A stretch of 7,191 bases of DNA from Planctomycetota bacterium (GTDB lineage Bacteria > Planctomycetota > Planctomycetia > Pirellulales > Pirellulaceae): the NCBI GenBank assembly GCA_019347795.1, contig JAHWKS010000265.1, positions 1-7,191 on the forward strand, written 5' to 3'. The position numbers and the translations under genes were made by a program. Under the pieces are notes generated by a model. The model was not told where the DNA came from, searched no databases, and worked only from the letters and a program-made list of their open reading frames with translations. Shown here piece after piece: positions 1 to 4,718 of the stretch; position 1 is the stretch's first letter, and each line of letters starts with the position of its first letter.

Positions 1-19
1 AGGTTTTTCCCCGTCGCTT

Positions 20-45
20 CCCGCGCCGTCGTGCGGCGGCGCGGG
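20..45. repeat. GC-rich hairpin upstream of the tape-measure-like gene
   Basis: A perfect 9-bp inverted repeat, CCCGCGCCG at 20-28 and CGGCGCGGG at 37-45, with an 8-nt loop. It is followed by TTGAATC rather than a T-run, so it is at best a weak terminator for a gene left of the window. A 12-bp perfect palindrome, ACCGCCGGCGGT (53-64), follows at once. Confidence 0.55.
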
Positions 46-89
46 TTGAATCACCGCCGGCGGTTATTTCGTTCCGCCTGGCGTTCCAC

Positions 90-126
90 CCCGCCGCCCC
101 GGCTCGTCACCGGCGGCGGCGGGTTT
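90..126 (+). terminator. Possible intrinsic terminator before the tape-measure-like gene
   Basis: A 9-bp stem (CCCGCCGCC at 90-98 with GGCGGCGGG at 115-123) is extended by CCGG/CCGG (99-102 with 110-113) around one bulged C, with a 7-nt loop. Only three T residues follow, so termination would be modest. It lies 20 nt before the start codon at 146, so it could also shape the leader of that mRNA. Confidence 0.4.
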
Positions 127-145
127 ACTCAACCAAGGTTAAGCG

Positions 146-1891
146 ATGGCTAACGTAACTGTGGTGATGAGCGGCGATGACGCGAAGCTTTTCAAGTCCT
201 ACGCCAAGCTAATCAAAAAAGAGAACGAAATGGCGGCCGGCCTGAAGAACGTGGGCCGCGCCGGCAAGGGGGCCGGAAAGGACGTGGAGCGAAGCTTCGG
301 CGGGGCGACGCTGGGCAACATGCGTTCGTTCATTGCGAGCGCGGCGACGGCGACGGCGGGCATCGGCCTGATGAAGTCGGCGCTAGCCCATATGGGCGAA
401 GAGGCCCGCTCGGCGTTGTCCGACCTGGAGAAGCTGACGGCAGGCAACATCGCCTTGAACCAGATTGCCACAAGCGGGAAGGACCTGACCGGGATTCAAA
501 ACCAGCGCGACAAGCTGGCCCGCGAGTTCGGAGTGAAGCCTGAGGTTGTGCAGGAGATTCTATTCAGCGCTCGCTCGGAAGGATTCGAGGAAACGGTTGA
601 CGAGATTCTCGCGGCCCGGCAGTTGGTGGATCCGCGGGCGTCGTCAAAGCTGGCCGGGCAAGTGCCGGAGCTGTTCAAAGGGGGCATCACATCCGAAGAG
701 GCAATCAACGCCAACATCGCCGCCGCGAAAGAGTCGCGGCTGAAGTTCGAGGAGATCGGCGGCACAATACCGTCCGTTGCGGAAGGCGCCAGTCCCGCCG
801 GATCATCGCCGGCGGAAAGTTTTGCCTTGGCAAGTGTGTTCGCGTCCCTCTTCGCCAGCGGTGAAACGTCGGCCGATCGACTAAAAGGTTTCGGCTCAAA
901 GATCGCCATCGATCCCAAGCTGAAGGGGAAGGGCATCATCGGCGGCTTCCGTGAACTGCAGGCCATGCCCGAAGAGGAGCGGCGAAAGTGGCTGGGCGAA
1001 AACATGGAGCTAAACGCCGTGTATAACCGGCTGGAGGAAGTGGTCGACCAAGTTGAGGAACGGAAGAAGAAAATCGAAGCCGCCATCGCCGCCACCGGCA
1101 CCCCGCGAGCCGAATTGCAGAAAGGAATCGCCCGCGCGGAGTCAAATAAGGAGTTTCAGGCGCAAATGAAACTGGACCGCGCCCGGATCGCGGAAGAAAT
1201 TGCCCGCCGCGACGAGCTGGGCGAAGGCGGCGCCGAAAAAGAGGCCGCCGGCGCCGAGACGCGGGCGTCGATGTTCACCGCCGACGTGTCGGGGGCCGGA
1301 CGGTTCGCGGCGGCGAAGGCCATCGACACTGCGAAGTTCTTTCGGGCGGATGCGGAGCAAGTTCGCGGCGCCGGCCTGGGCGCGGCGTCGTTCACAGAGA
1401 CGGCGCTCTCCGCCCCCGGCGACTTACTGAACCCGGTTAAGCTATTCTACCGCGCCTTCCAAGAGGCCCGCCGGATTCAGTCGGGAGAGGAGCGCCCCGA
1501 GGAGAGCGGCCTGCCCGCATTCATGATTCCCTCCGGCGTGCTGCCGGACCTGACGCCGGAGCAACGGAGTTCGCTCGCCGGCTCGCTCGGCGGCGTCCGC
1601 GACGTGCCGCTGGACGAGCTGCCCACCTCCAAAGCGGCGATGAAGAGTGCGGCGGAGCAAATGCGAGGGCGGCCGGCGGGTGGACTGGAGCCGAGCCAAT
1701 CGCCTTCGCCCATCGACCAGGCTACGCGCGACCGCTCCGCGGCAACCAGCCTGGAGGCCTCGTACATATTCCGCGACGCCGTAGGGATGATGGCGGAATT
1801 GATGCAACGCTCCGCCGGCTCGGCACGCACGCCACACCGGCCAAGCAGCCGCCCTGCCGCACTCGCCCAGCGAAACGCTCACCGGGAGTAA
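146..1891 (+). CDS. Phage tail tape-measure-like protein (putative, short)
   Basis: A 581-aa protein without a signal peptide. The order is: a basic, glycine-rich N-terminus (1-53); a hydrophobic helix with alanine, glycine and threonine (about 60-83); a long run of predicted helices; a charged segment (GFRELQAMPEEERRKWLGEN, 267-286) running into a heptad-like coiled coil (about 287-360); then a proline- and serine-rich tail ending basic. This helix-coil-helix layout with an internal hydrophobic patch suits tape-measure proteins, which set tail length and occupy the tail lumen. It is short for that family. The start is the ATG preceded by AAGG at 135-138. The next gene begins one base after the stop, so the two are co-transcribed. 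No catalytic motif is visible. It could instead be another virion structural protein. The structural role is inferred from architecture and context, not from a strong sequence match. Confidence 0.55.
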   Translation: MANVTVVMSGDDAKLFKSYAKLIKKENEMAAGLKNVGRAGKGAGKDVERSFGGATLGNMRSFIASAATATAGIGLMKSALAHMGEEARSALSDLEKLTAGNIALNQIATSGKDLTGIQNQRDKLAREFGVKPEVVQEILFSARSEGFEETVDEILAARQLVDPRASSKLAGQVPELFKGGITSEEAINANIAAAKESRLKFEEIGGTIPSVAEGASPAGSSPAESFALASVFASLFASGETSADRLKGFGSKIAIDPKLKGKGIIGGFRELQAMPEEERRKWLGENMELNAVYNRLEEVVDQVEERKKKIEAAIAATGTPRAELQKGIARAESNKEFQAQMKLDRARIAEEIARRDELGEGGAEKEAAGAETRASMFTADVSGAGRFAAAKAIDTAKFFRADAEQVRGAGLGAASFTETALSAPGDLLNPVKLFYRAFQEARRIQSGEERPEESGLPAFMIPSGVLPDLTPEQRSSLAGSLGGVRDVPLDELPTSKAAMKSAAEQMRGRPAGGLEPSQSPSPIDQATRDRSAATSLEASYIFRDAVGMMAELMQRSAGSARTPHRPSSRPAALAQRNAHRE

Positions 1892-1892
1892 C

Positions 1893-2450
1893 ATGGCTTC
1901 ACTCTGGCTTAACGATGACGGCGACGTGCTGATGGACGACGCCGGCAACTTACTACTGTGCGACGACTGCCCGTGCGACGCCGATCACCTTTGCCGTTGC
2001 TCATTGGATTTTGCCGACGTCACAATTCCACGCGGCGAATTCATTAACAACGGATGCTTTAGCTGTGCGGACCTGAACGACGCGACATTCGTCTTGGACA
2101 GCTTCGATTGTAGCGCCTCCCCGTTTAACTATGCTTGCTGTTGGAGATACCAGCAGACTGCCTTTTGCTCCAACGCAGACCCAGAACCGACCAGCATGTT
2201 AATCATTACATTGTCGGCCACGGACAATGGGGATGGTACTTGCACATTCAAAGTTGAAATAGAGATAACGGCTCACGTAACCGGCCCCATACAGCAAGCC
2301 AACTATCATTCTGTCCATACTTACGAATCGCCGCCCATCGGTTCCCCGTTTCCCGCCAGCATTTCACTCCCCTGGGTGGCGTCGTCTAGCAGCAACCGGC
2401 CCGCTTGCTTCAGCGCTGAAACCAGCTTGGAATTAGCTTTGCATGACTAA
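1893..2450 (+). CDS. Cysteine-rich hypothetical protein, probable phage structural accessory
   Basis: A 185-aa protein that I do not recognise by name. It opens with a short repeat-like acidic segment (LWLNDDGDVLMDDAGNLLLC), then a cysteine cluster (CDDCPCDADHLCRC, about residues 23-36). There are 13 cysteines in all, many in CxxC or CxC spacing, which suggests metal binding or disulfides. The second half is beta-rich with a TDNGDGTCTFKVEIEI stretch that resembles a beta-sandwich strand pair. There is no signal peptide. The ATG has GGGAG four bases upstream and lies one base after the preceding stop. GC is lower than in its neighbours (about 43-50% in 60-base lines between 2041 and 2280, against well over 60% in the preceding gene), pointing to a separate origin. 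Its position after a tape-measure-like gene suggests a tail tip or decoration role. This is inference. Confidence 0.65.
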   Translation: MASLWLNDDGDVLMDDAGNLLLCDDCPCDADHLCRCSLDFADVTIPRGEFINNGCFSCADLNDATFVLDSFDCSASPFNYACCWRYQQTAFCSNADPEPTSMLIITLSATDNGDGTCTFKVEIEITAHVTGPIQQANYHSVHTYESPPIGSPFPASISLPWVASSSSNRPACFSAETSLELALHD

Positions 2451-2775
2451 AGCCTCCGAACAACTCCGCCGGCTGACGTGGCAGGTCCGCGATTACGAAT
2501 TGCAGCTTCGCGAGCTTCGCCACAACTCGGCGATCATTGCCCGAGCGTCGAAAGACTTCCTCGACAGCGGGCACGCCCGTTGGACGGCGACCGAGCAAGG
2601 GCTGGTCGAGTTGCGGGAGCTTTCCGCCGCACTTGTGGAGCAAGCGAGGATTCACCACGGCTGCCTACTGGCGCTCGAATCGCGGATCGACGACGTACAC
2701 GCTCGGCTCGAGCGCGTCGAGTCGGTGCTGACGGCCGTGCTGAAGGCCGCCGGCTGGGCTGATCACTCGCCGTAG
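2443..2775 (+). CDS. Small coiled-coil hypothetical protein
   Basis: A 110-aa, almost entirely helical protein rich in Leu, Glu, Arg and Ala. It has two heptad-like stretches, about residues 6-32 (LRRLTWQVRDYELQLRELR) and 54-103 (LVELRELSAALVEQA, then LESRIDDVHARLERVESVLTAVLKA). No membrane segment or catalytic motif is seen. The start ATG lies inside the end of the cysteine-rich gene (8-nt overlap) and has only a weak ribosome binding site, so translation is probably coupled. The end overlaps the end of the opposite-strand zinc-ribbon gene by 13 nt. It may be a small oligomeric tail or chaperone-type protein of the same virion operon, but the function is unknown. Confidence 0.65.
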   Translation: MTKASEQLRRLTWQVRDYELQLRELRHNSAIIARASKDFLDSGHARWTATEQGLVELRELSAALVEQARIHHGCLLALESRIDDVHARLERVESVLTAVLKAAGWADHSP

Positions 2776-3194
2776 AGTTCCTGTTCCCGCAGCGCGACCA
2801 AATGACGCAAGTGTGCCTGTACTCGCACAAGCTGGGCGATGAGAACGAGCAAGAGGCCGCACGCCACCCACGCGACGCCGCTGTGGAGATTGTCCGCTCG
2901 CTCCGCGATCTTCTCTGCGGCGTTGGCGGTGGCTCCCATCGCGTTGTCGGACTGGAAGCGATCGAGGCGGCTTATGTTCGTCTCATCGCTCGCCTGGATG
3001 GCCGCCATGAGGCCCAAGCCGATACAGCACACCGCCAGAAACCATGCGACGCCGACTTCCGCTTTATTCAGCGGCGACGCGATTCGCCCTCGCGTCTGCA
3101 CGTGGGCGCCGCACGTAGGACACGCGACAACTTGGCCGGCGTGCTGGGGGCTGACCTGAAACGATGCTCCGCAAGAGCTGCACGTGCTGGACAT
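2763..3194 (-). CDS. Zinc-ribbon membrane protein, MJ0042-like finger plus two helices
   Basis: A 143-aa protein. The N-terminus carries Cys5-x2-Cys8 and Cys25-x2-Cys28 with the pattern C..C.a.F.V....aG..v.CP.CGA, which matches the MJ0042-type zinc-ribbon style frequent in planctomycete proteins. Two membrane helices follow, about 46-66 (VGVAWFLAVCCIGLGLMAAI) and 105-125 (SGVAWVACGLLLVLIAQLV), separated by a polar loop with a helical NAAEKIAERADN segment. A short charged helix ends the protein. The frame is open further upstream to 3326, but I chose the ATG at 3194: it has AAAGG about 8 nt before it, and the zinc ribbon starts right after it. The orientation is opposite to all other genes here, so it is an independent unit. 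Its role is unknown. It could be a moron-type gene carried by the element or a membrane sensor. Confidence 0.75.
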   Translation of the reverse strand: MSSTCSSCGASFQVSPQHAGQVVACPTCGAHVQTRGRIASPLNKAEVGVAWFLAVCCIGLGLMAAIQASDETNISRLDRFQSDNAMGATANAAEKIAERADNLHSGVAWVACGLLLVLIAQLVRVQAHLRHLVALREQELYGE

Positions 3195-3211
3195 TGGCCC
3201 GCCCTTTGGCC

Positions 3212-3249
3212 GGAAGGCAACACCGATTAGCAACCGTGTTGTAACTTCC
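3212..3249. promoter_or_regulatory. Imperfect inverted repeat between divergent genes, operator candidate
   Basis: Nested inverted repeats: GGAAG (3212-3216) with CTTCC (3245-3249), and CAACAC (3218-3223) with GTGTTG (3236-3241), around a 12-nt centre. They occupy the middle of the 76-bp gap between the zinc-ribbon gene (minus, start 3194) and the 72-aa gene (plus, start 3271), where both promoters should lie. This suggests a shared operator, but no regulator is identified. Confidence 0.4.
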
Positions 3250-3270
3250 CCTCCCGCCAGGAGCAAGCGA

Positions 3271-3489
3271 ATGTTCGACGCCACCACCCCTACGCCAGAA
3301 GAGATTGCCGAAGCGACGGCTCGCATCCGGGCCGGCTGGACCGAGGCCGAGCACCATCGCCGTTTCTACGCCATGCCGAAGCTGGGCGGAGGGCTGCGCG
3401 TTCCTTCGCTGGAGAGACTCCGGCGGATGCGAGCTGTCTACGTCCAGATCGCCACAATCCACCACGAGACGGCGGACTTGGCCGAGTAA
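3271..3489 (+). CDS. Small hypothetical protein (72 aa)
   Basis: A 72-aa soluble protein with a helical N-terminal part. It contains TPEEIAEATARIRAGWTEAEHHRRF, where an Ile-x2-Gly-Trp-(S/T)-x-x-E-x-x-x-R pattern is visible; I associate this with short planctomycete hypothetical proteins of unknown role. A second helix, VPSLERLRRMRAVYVQIATIHH, fills the C-terminal half. The start at 3271 has a strong AGGAG at 3259-3263 with 7-nt spacing. The frame remains open upstream to 3184, but that would overlap the minus-strand gene's start and lacks a better site. No DNA-binding motif is certain. The gene stands just left of the structured region before the recombinase operon. Confidence 0.7.
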   Translation: MFDATTPTPEEIAEATARIRAGWTEAEHHRRFYAMPKLGGGLRVPSLERLRRMRAVYVQIATIHHETADLAE

Positions 3490-3614
3490 TCGCCCGCCGG
3501 CGCTTTTCCGAGGCCCTGTGCGGCCGTTTAACGCGACTTCTCGGCATGGCTGGTGTGATTGGACCTGGAGCGGGTGGAGGGCTTAAAACGGCTGTGCGGC
3601 GTTCGGGGCGTTCA

Positions 3615-3633
3615 ACTGTCATCCGATGACAGT
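3615..3633. promoter_or_regulatory. 19-bp palindrome, operator or binding site candidate
   Basis: ACTGTCATC and GATGACAGT form a perfect 9-bp inverted repeat around a single C. The size and symmetry suit a dimeric helix-turn-helix protein. It shares the outer ACTG...CAGT ends with the palindrome at 3667-3686, and it lies about 100 bp upstream of the proposed -35 box. Confidence 0.6.
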
Positions 3634-3666
3634 AGCAATCCTGCCCGGTCCGCCAGCCATTGCGAC

Positions 3667-3686
3667 AACTGCGTGATCACGCAGTT
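3667..3686. promoter_or_regulatory. 20-bp perfect palindrome, operator or parS-like candidate
   Basis: AACTGCGTGATCACGCAGTT is identical to its own reverse complement over all 20 bases. Its centre lies about 52.5 bp from the centre of the 19-bp palindrome, close to five turns of B-DNA, so proteins bound at the two sites would face the same side. It does not match the classical parS sequence. Candidate binders are the ParB-like protein encoded downstream or an unseen repressor. Confidence 0.6.
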
Positions 3687-3733
3687 CAACCTGCCTGCTC
3701 GCCGGGGCAGTTTTCGAGGGGTGCGGATTCTGG

Positions 3734-3762
3734 TTGACCAGCACGGCGAGCGGGGGTAGATT
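3734..3762 (+). promoter_or_regulatory. Sigma70-like promoter for the recombinase operon
   Basis: TTGACC (3734-3739) and TAGATT (3757-3762) are separated by exactly 17 bp, matching 5 of 6 and 4 of 6 consensus bases. Transcription would start near 3769-3770, at the first copy of the 12-bp direct repeat. That gives a leader of about 200 nt before the ATG at 3970. Promoter rules in planctomycetes are less certain, so this is a prediction. Confidence 0.4.
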
Positions 3763-3769
3763 GGCGGGC

Positions 3770-3840
3770 GGTAAATCTTCAGGCGTCGCGACCATCTCTC
3801 ACTGGCTGCGGCGTGACGGAATCAATGTGGTAAATCTTCA
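3770..3840. repeat. 12-bp direct repeat pair, possible arm-type recombinase sites
   Basis: GGTAAATCTTCA occurs at 3770-3781 and again at 3829-3840, 59 bp apart start to start. The second copy directly abuts the left arm of the long hairpin (3841-3938). AT-rich direct repeats beside an integrase gene resemble arm-type binding sites. They could equally be regulator sites or parts of an RNA switch. Confidence 0.5.
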
Positions 3841-3938
3841 AAACAGAATCCCGACGTGTGGCGGTGTTCCGTCTCCGCAAGGAACGGACGGCCCTCTTGA
3901 AGAGCCGACCAGCGCCGTTGCACGTCGGGATTCTTTTT
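3841..3938 (+). terminator. Long imperfect hairpin with T-tract; attenuator or recombination site
   Basis: AGAATCCCGACGTG (3845-3858) and CACGTCGGGATTCT (3921-3934) are perfect 14-bp arms. AAA (3841-3843) with TTT (3936-3938) extends them past one mismatch. As RNA the stem continues inward to 3868/3911 through G-U and Watson-Crick pairs. The apex can fold into smaller hairpins (CCGTC 3869-3873 with GACGG 3887-3891; CTCTT 3894-3898 with AAGAG 3900-3904). TTTTT at 3934-3938 follows, as in an intrinsic terminator, and the next gene starts at 3970. An alternative pairing of TCTTCAA (3835-3841) with TTGAAGA (3897-3903) would exclude the long stem, as an antiterminator would. The inverted repeat could instead be a recombination site. 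Confidence 0.55.
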
Positions 3939-3969
3939 GCGCGCCACGCTGGCGCCGGAAAGGACTGCT

Positions 3970-4254
3970 ATGTCCTCCAACCGCATTCAACGTTTCTGGC
4001 ATCTTCGCCCGCGGGACAAGATCACGCTGGAGGACGCCTACGCGGCCGCCGACGGCGACGCCATCGACAAGGCCACCGGCGGCCTGATCACCGCGCTGGC
4101 GTCCAGTGAGGGAACCGAGTTCCTTTTGACTGGCGAGCACTTCCGGCCGTGCCGCCCTGGCCGAGACGCCCGCAAGCACTTGGCTCGCGAGCTACGCCAG
4201 CTCGCCCTTCGTTGCACGCAAGCGGCCCGAGGGCTGGAAGGGGGTGTCCAATGA
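3970..4254 (+). CDS. Hypothetical protein, first gene of the recombinase operon
   Basis: A 94-aa soluble protein I do not recognise. The N-terminal half contains RFWHLRPRDKITLEDAYAAADGDAIDKATGGLITALAS, and the C-terminal half is basic and helical (GRDARKHLARELRQLALRCTQAARGLEGG). No classical DNA-binding turn is clear. The ATG at 3970 has AAAGGA (3959-3964) at 5-nt spacing; a TTG at 3937 in the same frame falls in the hairpin's T-tract and is unlikely. The stop overlaps the start of the truncated recombinase as ATGA (4251-4254), showing coupled translation. Being first in a recombinase operon and small and basic at one end, it might be a recombination directionality factor or regulator. That is context only. 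Confidence 0.7.
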   Translation: MSSNRIQRFWHLRPRDKITLEDAYAAADGDAIDKATGGLITALASSEGTEFLLTGEHFRPCRPGRDARKHLARELRQLALRCTQAARGLEGGVQ

Positions 4255-4718
4255 GACTTCGAGCGTTCTACTCGGATACCTTTGCGCCGTTGGCGCTGCG
4301 GTCGAGAGCCTTCAACACGCGGCGGCTCTACGTGAGCACGCTTAACAGCTTCGAGCGGTTCTTGTGCCGCCCCGCGGAACTGTCGGATTTGAACGACGAA
4401 ACGGTGAGCCGATACCTTTCGTACTTTCGCGCTCTTCCACGTTCGGCATACTCCGTCAATAAAGAGCGCAACAATCTCTTGTGCATCTGGAGATTCGCCT
4501 GCCGCAAGCGGCTGATCGACGTTTACCCCGATGTTGAGCCAGACCCGCAGCCCGAGCGCATCCCTCAGGCGTGGACTCAGGCGCAGCTCACTCAGTTGTT
4601 TGTGGCCGCAAGCGAGGAGCCGGGCATCATCGGCCATACCCTAGCCTGTTATTGGTGGTGGGCGCTCTTATTTCGGCCGGAGGAACCGCGAGATGAGAAG
4701 GGAGGCGGCCATGAGTAG
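4251..4718 (+). CDS. Truncated tyrosine recombinase, core-binding domain only
   Basis: A 155-aa protein. Residues 1-93 form a SAM-like core-binding domain of phage integrases (FNTRRLYVSTLNSFERFL, then LSDLNDETVSRYLSYF and NKERNNLLCIWRFA). Residues 103-140 enter the catalytic domain: RIPQAWTQAQLTQLFVAASEEPGIIG parallels KIPTAWTLEELRRIMEAAQESPGIVIG of the next gene. It then ends in a basic/acidic tail (FRPEEPRDEKGGGHE), before the first catalytic arginine, so the R, K, HxxR, H and Tyr residues are all missing. I found no GLR-type continuation in the other frames of the junction. A GGAAGGGGG ribosome site precedes the ATG, and the end overlaps the next start by 8 nt. It may be a deletion remnant, or a retained DNA-binding accessory of the active recombinase. 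It cannot recombine DNA by itself. Confidence 0.8.
   Translation: MRLRAFYSDTFAPLALRSRAFNTRRLYVSTLNSFERFLCRPAELSDLNDETVSRYLSYFRALPRSAYSVNKERNNLLCIWRFACRKRLIDVYPDVEPDPQPERIPQAWTQAQLTQLFVAASEEPGIIGHTLACYWWWALLFRPEEPRDEKGGGHE

Larger units (their letters stand above)
3490..3969. other. 480-bp non-coding region, attachment site and/or recombinase leader candidate
   Basis: No frame here has convincing start, ribosome site and codon use together. The region instead holds, in order: a 9-bp direct repeat CTGTGCGGC (3516-3524 and 3592-3600); a 19-bp and a 20-bp palindrome; a sigma70-like promoter; a 12-bp direct repeat; and a long hairpin with a T-tract, each listed separately. It sits directly upstream of a tyrosine-recombinase operon. 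Phage attachment sites often lie next to the integrase gene and combine arm-type direct repeats with inverted core sites. No tRNA gene is seen that could act as a conventional attachment target. Confidence 0.5.

Noticed and set aside
1442..1948. Minus-strand frame of 168 codons inside the tape-measure-like gene
   Set aside because: It is antisense to a frame with better coding character and an RBS, has an Arg/Ala/Gly-biased composition, and crosses into the next gene. This is typical of GC-rich shadow frames.
3184..3270. N-terminal extension of the 72-aa gene
   Set aside because: It would overlap the divergent gene's start, while AGGAG sits exactly before the ATG at 3271.
3495..3508. CGCCGGCG followed by CTTTT as a terminator for the 72-aa gene
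   Set aside because: The palindrome has no room for a loop with a stable stem, so it cannot form a credible terminator hairpin.
3841..3938. Retron ncRNA or integron attC site
   Set aside because: No reverse transcriptase is nearby, and the inverted repeat lacks the attC R'/R'' core signatures. I kept only attenuator or generic recombination site as options.
3490..3969. tRNA gene as attachment target
   Set aside because: I found no T-loop GTTCGA-type motif with a matching acceptor stem in this stretch.
3838..4179. Minus-strand and alternative plus-strand frames covering the long hairpin
   Set aside because: None has a convincing ribosome site, and the peptides show no motif; the inverted repeat itself explains the sequence better.
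4038..4637. Minus-strand frame of 199 codons across the recombinase start
   Set aside because: It lies antisense to two well-supported coupled genes with recognisable domain content; the peptide shows no domain and has shadow composition.
4645..4715. Programmed frameshift fusing the truncated and full recombinases
   Set aside because: The second frame is open from 4645, but there is no slippery site, both genes have good start signals, and a fusion would place an incomplete catalytic segment before another complete enzyme.
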